From: Leptodactylus fallax
Taxonomy: Eukaryota; Chordata; Amphibia; Anura; Leptodactylidae
DNA length: 64,000 nt
NCBI GenBank assembly: GCA_947044405.1
Contig: CAMRHE010000011.1
Coordinates: 10,291,001 to 10,355,000, forward strand
Reading direction: 5' to 3'
Positions 43,871 through 56,560 of the stretch are shown here, piece by piece; position 1 is the stretch's first letter; each line of letters opens with the position of its first letter. Made by a program: the position numbers and the translations under genes. The notes beneath the pieces were generated by a model, which worked only from the letters and a program-made list of their open reading frames with translations, was not told the origin of the DNA and did not search any database.

Positions 43871-43959
43871 TCCCCAACCTTAAGAACGGAAAGCCGAACG
43901 CTAGTGTAAGTGTTTCTCCTGTTCGCAGTATGTAGGAGGGGTGGGGGTAATAAGGAGCA

Positions 43960-44440
43960 TTATACTGTGTGGAGGATATTCAGGAAAATGTTACTGTGTA
44001 GGGGACACTAATGCCCTATTAGTGTGCACCACATATTACAACGTTCCCTAGTGCCTCCTACACAATATAATGTCCTTTAGTGCCTCCCCACACACTATAA
44101 TTTTCAGTTAGTGCCCCCATACAGTATAATTCTCCTTAGTGCCCCATACAGTATAATGCTCCCTATATAATGCCACTTTAGTGCCCTGCACAAGTATAAT
44201 GATCCTTAGTGCCCTCATACAATATAATGCCATGGTAGTGTCTGACACATAATATAAAGCTTCATTAGTGCCCCTACACATTATGATGCTCCTAATGTGC
44301 CCCCACACAGTATAATTGGCCATCAGTACCCCCATGCAATATGTTCCTTAGTGCCCCCCCATACAGTATAATGCCACATTAGTGTTCACCACATAGTATA
44401 ATGCTCCATTAGTGCCTCCTATACAATAATGGGACTTTGT
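43960..44440. repeat. Minisatellite, about 30-bp degenerate unit
   Basis: Repeated TTAGTGCCCCCATACAGTATAATGCTCC-like units (about 13) with variable length. Inverted relative to the 27.8-kb and 44.8-kb arrays. Confidence 0.85.
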
Positions 44441-44819
44441 ATATGTGCACCTAAACTGTTATCTAATATCCCCACTTATCTTCCCTAGCATAGCAATTAG
44501 TGACATTGACCCCTCTACTACATTTGACCACCAAGGAAGGTTAAATTAATATGAAATTCGTGCCGACACACAGTGCTCCTTAGTGACCCATACAATATAA
44601 TGCCTGGCAGTGGGTGCGGGACACCGATGAGTTGAAGACAATGGTGAAGCAGGTGGCCATTTGCTCCCTGATTCACCATTCATCCCATCTCTGCTCCGGG
44701 ACCTGCGGACGCAATGTGATGATGTGATTTACATCATGCCTGCAGCTGCCTGAAGACTTAGGACCAGAGACAGCAGGGAAGCGAGGAGAGGTGAGTATTA
44801 GTTTCTTTGGTAGGAGAGA
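44441..44819. other. Unassigned, element-like spacer
   Basis: It contains GATGATGTGATTTACATCATG (small palindrome near 44720) and GAGAGGTGAGTATTAG, similar in style to segments beside the hairpins at 12.8 and 27.3 kb. Probably part of a non-autonomous element. Confidence 0.35.
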
Positions 44820-45290
44820 GACATGATATTGTGGGGGCAACTAGAGGGGAAAATTATACTGTGGGGGCATCTGAAGGGGAACATTAAACTGAGGGTTAGC
44901 TGGAGGGGGACATTAAACTGTGGGGGTAGCTGGAAGGGGACATTAAACTGTGGTTGCAATTATTAGAGGGGGACATTATGCTGTGGGGCAAATGGACGGG
45001 ACATTATGCTGTGAGGGCAACTGGAAGGGGACATTATAATGGGGGGACATACCATGTTAGTTGACTTAAGGGGCATTATACTGTGTGAAAGCATAAAAAT
45101 AAATGAATGGGCAGAATCAAAATGGAAGTGGGTGTGGTGTTCACAGTGCAAGGTATATTCTATCCCTGTTTCTGTCCCCACAGAGAGGCCTTATATTGAA
45201 TGGGGCATTATATTGTGTGAAAGCTACTAAGGGACATTATACTACTGTATGTGGGAGCCATTGAGGGGGCATTATAATTTGTGCAGGTCA
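44820..45290. repeat. Minisatellite, about 31-bp unit
   Basis: Units such as GGACATTATACTGTGGGGGC plus AACTGGAAGG, about ten copies, the later ones degenerate with intervening sequence. Confidence 0.85.
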
Positions 45291-45658
45291 GGTATTTCTA
45301 AGTGGTGATGGGGGGCACTTATGAAACCTTTGCACTGGGCCAACCAATGTGTTAAAATGGCCCTGCTCCAGACTGCCTTGATCCCCGCTCTGCACTTCCC
45401 GCTTCTTTAATAAAAGGTGAACAGGGTGCAAGAAGTGCAAATTGGTGCAAAGAAATGTTGTGTACAAAGAAATGCCACACCTACGCCCATCTGACTTTGC
45501 TATGATAGTAAATTTCTCCCAATTTGTTATGCAACACCCATCAATCCCTACTCTAGGCATGACAAGTATTCATATCACACCAATAACATAAGAAAATCTC
45601 AGTATTATTCTTTAACCCCTCAGGTCCGGCAGTAGACATAACACTGTATATCAGCATT
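45291..45658. other. No recognisable feature
   Basis: Non-coding sequence between the minisatellite and the second hAT-type element. Confidence 0.45.
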
Positions 45659-45666
45659 GCCTGAAG

Positions 45667-46587
45667 TAGAGGTGTAGCTAGGGGTTCAGCACCGGGGGGG
45701 GGGGGGGACACGTGCAACTTAGGTATACCAATATTATCACTATACAGTGACTGTATAGTGATAGATAGCAGCTCTACACAGGGCTCTACATTTAGGTAAA
45801 TACAGTGCAGTAACATTTAGTGACTTACAAGTGACATCTCTGACTATTCTTTCACATTCCCCGTCTCTTCCATCTGGACCGCCATGACTACTTTTTCCAG
45901 TCTCTGCAAAGTTTGCAACACAGATACTGTATCTTTGGCTTCTAACTTTTCCAGGCACCTGATCCACATTGTCCTCATCTGCACACCCATCCTGCTCCAA
46001 ACCCCAATTATAAAATACATGATATGACCCCCCATAATGAATAATAGTGCATCTTTAAATTAATAACTTGTAATGTACCCCCTTTAAATAGTGCCCCTTA
46101 TTAATAATGCCTCATGTGTTTCCTAATTAAAAGGTTTTTCAGGTAATCAATAAAAAAATGAGTGGCGCTCCGACACCCGAGATCCGCAGGATCAGCTGAT
46201 TGAATGAACTGTGGTAATTGTGTAAGCTCTGTGACCCCTTCTCTCTTTACACAGTGTCATTCTTTTCATAGAGGCCATGTAATGTAACTACAGCCTTGTC
46301 CTATACACGTCTATGTGACAAGACTGTAATTACATCACACAATCAGTATAAACAGACAGCTTGTGATATAAACAGGTGCCATAGCCCCTTCACCAGCTGA
46401 TCAGTGGAGACTCTTATCTCTTATTGATGATCTATTCTGAGGATAGATCATCAATAAAAATTAGCTGGAAAACTCTACAGACACCGATCTAGTTAATAGT
46501 AAAGCATCTATTAATGGCTGCCCCAGTATGGGCCCCACAGAGTAGGTGGGCCCAGGGAATCTGCCCCCCTCGCTAGCTACGCCACTG
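45667..46587. mobile_element. Non-autonomous hAT-type element, 921 bp
   Basis: GCCTGAAG flanks it on both sides (45659-45666 and 46588-46595), an exact 8-bp duplication. The right end GCTAGCTACGCCACTG pairs with the left end TAGAGGTGTAGCTAGG, with C to T at the first base. The interior from about 45800 to 46420 is homologous, in reverse orientation, to 28380-28980 of the first hAT-type element. No transposase is encoded. A run of about 15 G lies near 45695. Confidence 0.9.
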
Positions 46588-46595
46588 GCCTGAAG

Positions 46596-48277
46596 TGTTC
46601 CATCAACATTTCTGTATCCATGTGAAGTATTAATACAGTGAGATTGACCTCTTCTTGATTGGTAATAGCATAATGTAGAAACATTTAGAGCTGTATTGAC
46701 ACATAGCGCTTATGTTCCATAATTATTTCTTTTTTATCAAATTAATTGTGCATGTCTTTTTTTCATTTTCAGTTTACTTTGTGAACTTATAATAAAAACT
46801 ATTTAAATATATTATCTCAACAAATGAGGCTTGGCCATAATGTTTAATCCTTGTAATCAGAATATTTTATTAGTTTCATAAGCTTTCAATGTGCTGTTCC
46901 ACTGCCTGAACAGTTTATGATTAGCAAATTAGTTGCATGTTGAAGTGAATTTTATTGTATAAAGTTTGTAACATGTGGTGACCTTGATAAACATGTCAAA
47001 AGTATATAAAAATGATTACATTTTTTTTCACAATATAGTATTTATTATGAAGTCATGATTATAAAAATATTAAAATCCTTTCAATTCAATGTAAACATAT
47101 TAACCTTCTACATCCTCCCATTAACAAAATATATTTTTCTGTGAAAAACAAAACTATACAGTATATTGGAAGAATGTTGGAAAATATTTTCACGATTCTC
47201 TTTTCTTTTTTCTGTTTAAATGAAATTATATAAATTCATAGGTGGTTACTAGAGATGAGCGAAGATTTGCTTTGTTTTAAGTTTGGGTGGTTTGGCCCAA
47301 CGATTTGTCTAGTGACAAATTAGCTTGTCATGAACCGGAAGTTAAATTATACTTTGGGTTATCAATGGACTTATGGACTTGCATAGCCTCATGACTTTGG
47401 GGGCCCCGTGTGACCACTGAGGTCCAATTTCAGGCTTCAGCAGTGACCCCTGGATGCATAACGTCACCCAAGAGAATTGAAAAGGACCCAGAGGGAGCGC
47501 CAGATGCTGCAAGGATGCCCAGGACAGGTGAGGGAATATGTCAGGACCTCAGTCTGACATATTGATTATAACTCATGCCAGTTTTCTGGTGTGAGTCATA
47601 ATGGAAATCTATTCCGATAAACATGACGTCATACACCCTTGGGGAATAAGTATTTGATAATACCCATTGGTTAAGAAAGAAGCAATGTTCATACATTTAC
47701 AAGTACAACAGAAAAATGGAACAGACATTCATCTGATAGTTTTGAATATCACCTTTATCGCAGATAACACAATAGTAAGTTGAAATTATGTGGCTGGTAA
47801 ATGGAAAATTCACTTCTAACACATTATCTGTATTTATACCCAGAAAGGAAGAGGTATCTTTATGTGGTACTAAAGTGACACAAATTAACTATTACTGAAA
47901 ACTGACTGTTATAAAAGAATAAACACAATAAAACAAACATAATGTCATCTGGCTTGAAGACAAGAAAGCAAATAAAATGTTGATTTAAACTAATATTATA
48001 AAAGCACTTTTAGTGTTGCAGAGATTTTGAATTTCATTAAACATTTTAAAGTTCTGCACCAAATAAAAACTCTAATATCCACAATAATGTTAAAGAATTC
48101 TGAAATATACAGAATCTAAATAGATAATAAAGCATTTATTATTCATAAACCATGCATTTATGTAAAAATAAATAAAGGAAAATAATAAACCAAGTAGAAT
48201 CCCTGAGGTTATTTATGCCACTTTAAATTTTATTTAATCTAGAGATATTTTTTTTTTTAGCACCAGGAAAAGCCCAC
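46596..48277. other. Mostly unassigned AT-rich sequence
   Basis: No coding region. 47247-47400 begins ACTAGAGATGAGCGAA, a dispersed-repeat motif I have met in amphibian sequence. The segment to about 47660 has a GC-richer block with CAGGACAGGTGAGGG. The rest is featureless. Confidence 0.4.
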
Positions 48278-48281
48278 TTAA

Positions 48282-48670
48282 ATAGAACCTGGCAAGTGAT
48301 TTTTTCCACCCTAAATAGGGCATGAAGTTTTCTGTTGCTGAAAAGTCAAGTTATAATTTTTAAAATCTTATACAAATTTACCGAACTAGTCACGGAGGGC
48401 AGGGAGCAGCGTAGAGTGTGCAATGACTGTATGACTAGATGAAGTCATTCCCTTCCCCTATGAAGATATGTCAGTCACACAGAACAGGGTGTGCAATGAC
48501 TGCATGACTAGATGAAGCCATTCCCCGCCCCCTTTGATTAGTTAAGATAAATTTTCATATGCCAATCTAAGGTTTTAAAAGCTTAGAACTTTTCAGCAAC
48601 ACAAAGTTTAGTGAGGGGCACCATAGGAAAGATAAATACTTGATGCTGAATACACCTGACAGGTTCCCTT
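48282..48670. mobile_element. MITE, TTAA-type, about 390 bp
   Basis: TTAA at 48278-48281 precedes ATAGAACCTGGCAAGTG. The right end CACCTGACAGGTTCCCTTTA is its inverse with changes. It contains a partial internal duplication (GTGTGCAATGACTG...GACTAGATGAAG at about 48416 and 48488). The termini resemble those of the MITE at 55337. Confidence 0.65.
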
Positions 48671-48966
48671 TATAAAAGAATTGTTCACCACCTGCAATAA
48701 ATCCAGCTCTATGCTTTCCACTGATTTTGGTACAGTAATTTAGTTTGGCCTCATAAGGGTGGTTGCTTGTTGGCTGTCCTTATTTCATCGTCCCTGCACG
48801 TTTCTGTAGATGTATACTACAACATCGGGGAGTACAACAGGCCAGAAAGTAGAACATAAAGCTTTATAGGCTGGAGCAAAATGGCACTAGTATAGCCATA
48901 CAAGTACCATTTTTCTGCAACCTACATGGCTTTATTATCTACTTTCTGTCTGCTATATTCCCTTAA

Positions 48967-49390
48967 CCCCTTCCCAACATACGCTGAAATAGTACCACAG
49001 ATGGTGGGTATTTAAATATGTATTATACAGCAGAGACACAGCGCTAAAGCCCACAGTCAGTGCTGCACTGATCGTGGGCATTAAGCCTACTGATGCCTCG
49101 GTCAAAGCTGAGGTGCCTTTTTCCCACTGGTGCATGAGCGCCACCATTTTGGGTAGGATTGCCAGCACTTGGAACGAGATCCAGTGTCGGTGATCTGTTG
49201 CCATGACAGCCGGGAGCCTATTGAAGGCTCCCAGGCTTGTCTGGCATTTATTTGTATGACAGGCTGCTTTATGTCACAGTATTTTGCAATGCATTAGCAT
49301 TGTAATGCATTGCATTAGTGATCAGACTTCCCTGGTGTTCAAAACACCTAGGGGGTCTAATAACTAAAGTATACATACTGTATATATTTA

Positions 49391-49444
<54 letters not shown>

Positions 49445-50176
49445 TTAAAAGTTCAAATCGCTCCACTTTTCCTAGAATACATATAAAAGTAGAAAATTAC
49501 TGTGAAACACATACACATTAGTTATCCCTGTGTGCATCCCTGTGTACCCAGTCTACAAACTTCTAAGAATATTTTTGCCACCCGGTGAATGCCATACCGG
49601 TAAAAAAAAACAACAAAAAAAAAAACTGTTAAACTGACTTAGTTTCACTGTTTTGCTTCTGATAAAAAATTGAATAAAAAGTGATCAAAGCAATAGACAT
49701 TCCTAAAAATGGTATAATATACACCTGGCCATGCAAAAATAAACGCCCTATGTATCCCTGTGCACGAAAATATAAAAAAAAATTATGAGTATCATTATAT
49801 GGCGAACTTAAGTTTTTTTTGCAAAGTTTTGGTTAAGGGGTTAAAATGTTAATAAAACTATATAAATTTGGTATCTCCGGAATCATACTGAAACATAGAG
49901 TACAGGTGACATGTCATTTTGTCTGCACAATGAAGGCTTAAAAAATGAAACCCGTAAGAAAATCACACAAATGTACTTTTTCTCCAATTTATTCCAGCTG
50001 CCCAGTGCATTCTACAGAACAATAAATGACACTATTACGAATAACAATTTGCCCTGCAAATATTAAGCCCTCATATGGCTCTGTGAACGGAATAGTAAAA
50101 AAGTTATGGGGTTTGGAAGGCGGGGGAGTCAAAAAACGCAAATTGAAAATCGAAAAATGCCTCCAGCTGGAAGGGG
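48967..50176. mobile_element. TTAA-type MITE (family A), complete, 1210 bp
   Basis: TTAA at 48963-48966 and 50177-50180 flank ends CCCCTTCCCAAC and GCTGGAAGGGG. TTAA duplication and CCC/GGG ends fit piggyBac-type transposons, although Kolobok elements also use TTAA. The interior shares GGGAGCCTATTGAAGGCTCC with the copy at 53584. No transposase. Confidence 0.85.
49395..49442. repeat. (TA)n microsatellite
   Basis: About 24 TA dinucleotides inside the family A MITE. Confidence 0.98.
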
Positions 50177-50458
50177 TTAATGATGTAGTATACATCAATA
50201 GAAACAAATAGGAACAATTCATAATTTTAATAGCTTTTAAGGGCTAACTTTAGAAATCTATAGGTGTTTAATAAGTAAGATCTGTTTCTTACAGAGCTAT
50301 CACACCTAGATTTCACGCATATGGTGGGACTAGGACCTGCTTTAGTTTTGTGTGCTTATTTTTCACAGTTACATTTATAGCCCATTGAAGGCAACCATAA
50401 GGTTGATAAATAACACAAAAAAAGTTTGTAAAAATGCCCATCTATTTTGTTTTCTGTC

Positions 50459-50790
50459 CTAATTATACCCTTCTAAAGGTAATAGTCCCGCCATAGATAA
50501 TAGTGTCTTAATTATCCCCCCTAACAGGTAATAATTCCCAAATAGGTAATAGTGTCCTAATTATCCCCCCTACAGGTAATAGTCCACCCATAGGTAATAG
50601 TATAACCTCCACACAGAGGTAATATTGTCCTAATTATCCCCCATAGGTAATTAACCTCCCATAGGTAATAGTATAACCCCGACACAATAGTGTCCTAATT
50701 ATCCCCCCTATAGGTAATAATCCCCCATAGATAATAGTGCCTCCCACACATATAGATATTAATTACCCCCGCCCCCACAAGTAATAGGCT
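50459..50790. repeat. Degenerate minisatellite
   Basis: Repeats of TAGGTAATAGT, CCTAATTATCCCCC and CCATAGGTAAT in irregular units of roughly 30-60 bases. Confidence 0.85.
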
Positions 50791-52700
50791 CCCCAAATCA
50801 ACCAACATCAAAATACATGTTTAATTTCATATTTGTCTTTTCTTCCTGCAAAATGCTGATGCAGCTCCTGTCTGTGCACCTTTTTTATTGTGCTCCCAGC
50901 TACCCTGTCACCTGCACTATGGTATTACAAGTGGTACCATAGAGCAGGAAGCGCTTTGTAGGAAGAAGGGGTAAGTATGAAATGCCTTACTCCTGTAGAC
51001 AGGCCCCCTGGCTTAAGAGCCCAGTTGCAAGGGCGACCACTGTGAAAACTATAGCTGTTTGTTCTATCTTTGGCCAGAATATCCACAGCTGTCCCCAGCT
51101 GGGGACCTTCTGCTAGAAACAGAACACAGTGAGTGATGCTGCTTAAGGGAGCCCAGTGCTGCTGCACCATTAAAACGACCCTGGACCGCGGGCACAAAAC
51201 AAGGCCGTGGGCTTTGTGTTTGACACATGTGATCTAATCGATACTGTACGATATTTATTTATTTATTTTATTTTATTTATTCCAACACCTATCACCTCCA
51301 GCTTGGGTGAGTGCCACTTTCTTTTAAATGCCTGCAATGACAAAATCATGAGCCACATGGCTCGTTTGTAGCTTTGTCCCTTTCAAATGAATGAGATAGA
51401 GCTGCAATACCATGCACAGCCACTATACAATATATGACACTATTCCTGGTATTCAATTAAGAAATTATAACGTAGTGCAGAAGTGGTGCATGTGCAATTA
51501 ACCACTGAGTGCAGCTGTGAATGAAAACAGAACTGCTACAACAATAGCTGGCAGCAAAAATATCTTCAAAGTCAATCCTTTGAATAGTATGTTCAACTTC
51601 ATTCGGAATCTAAAGACTGCTATGGTGACATGATTTCTTGCATTTAGTGATGCTACAACATGTCTTAGGTATGTCCCAACTTTTGCCTGTGTATGGAGAT
51701 ACAGCTTCCCCCCTTAATAGGAAAACTAGAGGTTATTAATATACTCAAAAATGGTGCCTTTAAATTTAAGAAAAAAAAAAACACCTACAATGATATCAAG
51801 TTAAGAAAAATATGGCTCAGAGAATATGGGATGCAAAATCTAGGAGTTATTCATTTTTTCCTATCTGTGATCATCAGCCATCTACTTAAAATTTGATCAT
51901 AACTTAATGAACCACAGGTTCTATAGCTAATATGACTTTAAAAAATAAATTATAACTTTGTATGTTATAAATTATTTATTTCTTCTTCCATTTCCAATAT
52001 TTTATCTTTACAACAACTCTACAATGAAGATAAAAAGGACAAATTATTTTACACACACTCAACAGAACTTTATGATTCAGAAAATGAAAAGCAAAAGGCA
52101 GGAGAAAGTTTTACTACACCAGTGAATGCCTTTATATTGCTGCTTATGAAGAACAATTCTTTACAGTGGAAAAATGATCAGAAAAATAATAACAATTCAA
52201 TAAAACATTCCGATGTAGACTTTTATGTTATTATTTGGAAACAATTCTTTTTGTCTAATATGTATGCTTGCTTTTTAAGATATTGCAACAAGTTCTAAAA
52301 TTGCAATTTAGTGTTTCTTTACTGTGAATTGCATTCTTCCAGGAAGGAGATATGTTTAATTATATTTTTTTTTTATTGAACAATACAGTTTTGATTGGGT
52401 TTTCAACAAATACATAAAACATAATATATTAATATTTGCTTTCTTTCATTGCAGCTACTTTGCTTGCTTTAGTATACTAATATGATTTCTCTTGAAGTTT
52501 ACTGGTTTTTACAGTTTAGATCACTGGGTGATGACTTCCTATACACAATGCAAATATCCCTTTATTGCACTTGTCAATTGGGGACTTTCTTTTCACCTAC
52601 TCTAATTCTGCTGTAGCTGTAGCTGTTGAATAATGATGGGCTAACCTTGAGAGATTTGTTTCACAAATATTACTGAAGGCTTACCTGCAAGTTTTGGTTC
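50791..52700. other. No recognisable gene
   Basis: AT-rich. 52365-52430 (T-run, then TTATTGAACAATACAG) could be the poly(A) end of a reverse-strand retroposon, but nothing upstream supports it. Confidence 0.4.
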
Positions 52701-52718
52701 TGGTCTGAACTGAAAGCT

Positions 52719-52759
52719 ATTATACTCTTGGGTCTCTTCAGGACCCACACTATAATAAT
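52719..52759. repeat. Degenerate copy of the recurrent hairpin
   Basis: ATTATACTCTTGGGTC, loop, and GGACCCACACTATAAT. It corresponds to the perfect hairpin at 27514-27557 with several changes. Confidence 0.65.
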
Positions 52760-53583
52760 TGGAGGACACCGAAATGTGCAGAAAACAGCACATACACACC
52801 TCAGCTCATCTCTGGGAGCTCCTGACATCCTCTGCATTTGTTTACATTGGTAACTTCCTGTTCTTTTATCCTACAACTACCATAGTGCATTGCACTTCAC
52901 TAAGAGCTGACTCACACTAACTTCCCCTCTCACTCCCTCACACCCTCTTCCTGTTTCCCCAGCTAGTCCGCCCACTACTAGCCCTTCCCAACTAACTCAA
53001 AATAACCCCCCACCCCATCATATTTACCTGTCTTCCTGTCGAGATCTTCTGGGCACAGGAGATCACTTCCTTCTCTGGGCCCGGCTATTCCTCTTCTTGA
53101 CATCTGCCGGCATGCCAGGACTCTGGCTCTATTACGCAAGCGTCAGCAGACATCAATAATACACATAATTTAATTTATGGATGTCTATGGTTTGATTTCT
53201 TTGCATGTGTGGATTGGATAAGGTGAGAATTTCATGTCAATAGCACCTTTAGAAATATATTTACTCACCTGCACATCATCACTGGTGGCCAACTTGGACT
53301 TTTTGCCTTTATACTTTGGACCACCTCTCCTTCCTCTCCAGAGATTGTAGACCTGAGCTTTCTATACTTTGCTGTGACTGTACCACCCTGCTGTCCTCCA
53401 TAGTGCCTACACCTGCTCCTTGGTGTGTTTTATTGCACCCCTGATGTCTGGTTATCTATTCAGCTCTCTGTCATGGCTTCACCACCATCACGAACAGCTT
53501 AACTACATCTACTAGGCCACTGTGCCACCTGCTGTCTCACTACTATGTCTACCAGGTCTAAAAACGAAAACACGCAAAGTTAA

Positions 53584-54816
53584 CCCCTTAGCGACCCAGG
53601 GCATAATAGTACATCCTGAGACGCGTGACGAAGTATAGAGAGAGCTCAGGAGCTGAACTCTCTTCATACATGGCAGGTACCGGCTGTATAATACAGCCTG
53701 GACCCGCCGTTAACAGCAGCGATCGGGACTGCGGTATCTAAATTGCACAGGCGCCATAGGCGCCGCCATTTTTCCCCGATCGCCGCTCTCCAGAATGTCA
53801 TCGGGGGGCAGCGATTGTTTGCCATGACAGCAGGGAGCCTATTGAAGGCTCCCAGGCCTTTCATTACATTAGATCTATTACGCGATGCCAGAGGCATCGT
53901 CTAATAGAAGTAAAGGCATTTTGCTATTCACTGCAATACAGTAGTATTGCAGTGGATAGTATGAGCGATCAGACCCCCTAGGTTTCAAGGCCCCTAGGGG
54001 GTCTGATCATACAAGTAAAAGTAGAAAAAAAAAGTTTTTAAAAGTAGAAAAAAAAATAAAAAAACACAAAAGTTCAAATCACCCCCCTTTCCCTAGATCA
54101 GATATAAAAGTAAATAAACAAAATTAAACTGAAACACATTAGGTATCCAAGCGCCCCAAAATGCCCGAATTATTAAAATATTAAAATATTTATCCCATAC
54201 GGTGAACGGCGTAGCGGCGAAAAAAAAATCAAAATGGCCAAATAGCCTTTTTTTCAACACTTTGCCTCCTATAAAAAAATTGAATAAAAAGTGATCAAAC
54301 CATTAGATCTTTCCCCAAATGGTATCAATAAAAACGTTATGTTGTCCCGCATAAAAAGGCGCCATACCCAGCTCCATACTAAATGTGAAAAAGTTACAGG
54401 TGTCACAATATGGTGACACAAATTTTTTTTTAGATTTTGCAAAGTTTTCATTTTTTAAAAGTTATCAAAACATTACAAATACAATATAAATTTGGTGTCG
54501 ACGTGTTCGTACTGACCTGCAGAATACAGGTAACATGTCATTTTTACCACACAGTGAACGCCGTAAAAATTAAACCCATATGAAATTGGCGCAAATGCAG
54601 TTTTTCTCCAATTGCACCTCATTCTGAATTTTTTTCCAGCTTCCCAGTACATTGCAAAGCATATTGAATGGGGCCATTGCAAAGTACAATTTGTTTTGCA
54701 AACAATAAGCCATCATGTGACTCTGTGAACTGAAAAATGAAAAAGTTATGGCTCTTGAAATGTGGGGAGGGAAAAACGAAAATGCAAAAACGAAAAATGG
54801 ACGGGTCTTTAAGGGG
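53584..54816. mobile_element. TTAA-type MITE (family A), complete, 1233 bp
   Basis: TTAA at 53580-53583 and 54817-54820. Ends CCCCTTAGCGACCC and GGGTCTTTAAGGGG form the inverted repeat. The interior has GCCATGACAGCAGGGAGCC and a CCCCTAGGGGGTCTGATC hairpin near 53990. Same family as 48967-50176 and 24662. No transposase. Confidence 0.92.
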
Positions 54817-55336
54817 TTAAGGGCTATTCAGTGGCTTGACATACTTTGCCCAAACTTTTCAGGACTCCTGGTCCCCCTGACTTGACCAAGGTTGGCTCAC
54901 AACATGGTAGCACTACTTTTCTTGCGGTTTCTGACAACGACCCCATGGCGCCGGGGCCATCGACCTAGACCCTTCGGCTCTTTTTACTAAAATCCAACAA
55001 CTATTTTCTACTCTACTCTATAAAGCTGTAACTGATTTTACTAAACAGATTCAGGAATTAGGCTGAAGGGTTGCTGATGGATGAGGTCGCCGACACCCTT
55101 GAGGAGGATAAAGCCTTGACGACTATGCACAAAAACTTGAGGCTATCGATTTGAAACTTGAGGACCTGGAAAATAGATCCAGGATATCCAATATTCATGT
55201 CACAGGAGTGCCTAAGCCCATTGCGACGCTACAAGAAACCATCACTACCCTGTTCACCTCCTCACTCTCGCAGGTTGAGCCCGTATTAATACGTATGGAT
55301 CGCCACAAGATCCATAAATAGGGACATCATCCTTAA

Positions 55337-55628
55337 AAGGAATCTGTCAGGGCAATTTGGGACACTAAACCACACACACATCCATCTTTGGCTTCACTGA
55401 AGAACAGTGCAGGCGCCAGGAGGCGTGCCAACAAAGAAGCTCATGAATAAGCCGGACTGTTCTTGCCGAACTGCGTTGATCGGACCCTTCTCTAGGCAAG
55501 TATAAAGTTTTTTTATTTTTAATGCGCCTGCGGATTGCATTACAACAGGGAGATTTGGGACACTAAATCCCAGGTTTATAAGAACCTGTGGGTGGTTTAG
55601 TGTCCCAGATTGTCCTGACAGATTCCCT
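55337..55628. mobile_element. Short TTAA-type MITE, 292 bp
   Basis: TTAA at 55333-55336 and 55629-55632. Inverted ends AAGGAATCTGTCAGG and CCTGACAGATTCCCT continue into GGGACACTAAACCAC, giving arms of about 40 bases. Confidence 0.92.
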
Positions 55629-56560
55629 TTAAGCTCCACTATTCAGAATTCCGTGACCAAATTCGCTCTGAGGCCCGGAACCTGCAACATCTACCAGATA
55701 TGAACCCATCGGTCCAACTCTTTGCTGATTTGGCTTCATCTACTCTGGACAAACGTAGGACTAAGCGCCCTGTGACTCTGGTGCTTCAAAAAGCCCAGGT
55801 ACGCTACTGTTGGGGCTTTCCCTTTTATGTGACCTTCACTTTCAACAATAAAGATTATCTTGTTTGATCCTCAACGAGAGGGGCTTCCAATGGAGGAACT
55901 GGATCCTGCCAACCCACTGCCTCAAAGGCCTTCCCGCTCCTGGATACTGAAACGTATCCGGTCCCACCAGTGGCTGTGGCCACAGCATCTTTACAATGAA
56001 TATTTTACTTGGCTGCCTAATTATCATTATAGCCTTCCTGATATAGACATTATTTATTGTTATATTTATTCTATTTGCTACCTGAGGGTCCAGGGCTTGG
56101 CCTCTTACTGCACCTCTCACTGCTAATTAGTTCTCTACCAGCATCCAGACTTGTTGCTAAGAACTTTTTGTTTCTTGTGCAAGTGCTATTGATATTGCCT
56201 TTACTACAGTTTACCAGGGTGGCCCCTGGATTTACTTGTTTATTTTTCCTTAACCTGTGGCATTTACTTAACGTACTGATATTTTAGGGGGGGTTAGCCG
56301 TGACAGTGGTTCCCATGCCCCCCTACACCTTAGGCACTACAGGGTTTCCCATAGTCCACTTAATCCTGGAGTGCGCACCCGGATTCTGAGTTTACTGTTA
56401 CAGTTAATTCCTGTTAATGTATTTTCCCCCTCACAGCGCTATCCTCACTTTGCTCATGTCAGGGATTACCCCAGAATCCCACCTGACTTTACCTCTGCCT
56501 ACCTAATCTGTGCAGTCCTCTCTACCTGTGTATTGTTTAGCTCTCATTTTCACCCCTCTC

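Larger units (their letters stand above)
53545..55867 (+). pseudogene. L1-type ORF1, split by two MITEs
   Basis: It begins MSTRSKNENT at 53545 and is cut by a MITE at 53580. From 54821 it continues into a coiled-coil region and LEDLENRSRISNIHVTGVP (about 55150-55205), the signature of the RNA-binding domain of L1 ORF1 proteins. A second MITE lies at 55333-55632, after which comes LHYSEFRDQIRSEARNL and a C-terminal domain ending VRYCWGFPFYVTFTFNNK. The protein would coat LINE RNA. Several stops and frameshifts lie in the 54821-55160 part. Confidence 0.8.
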
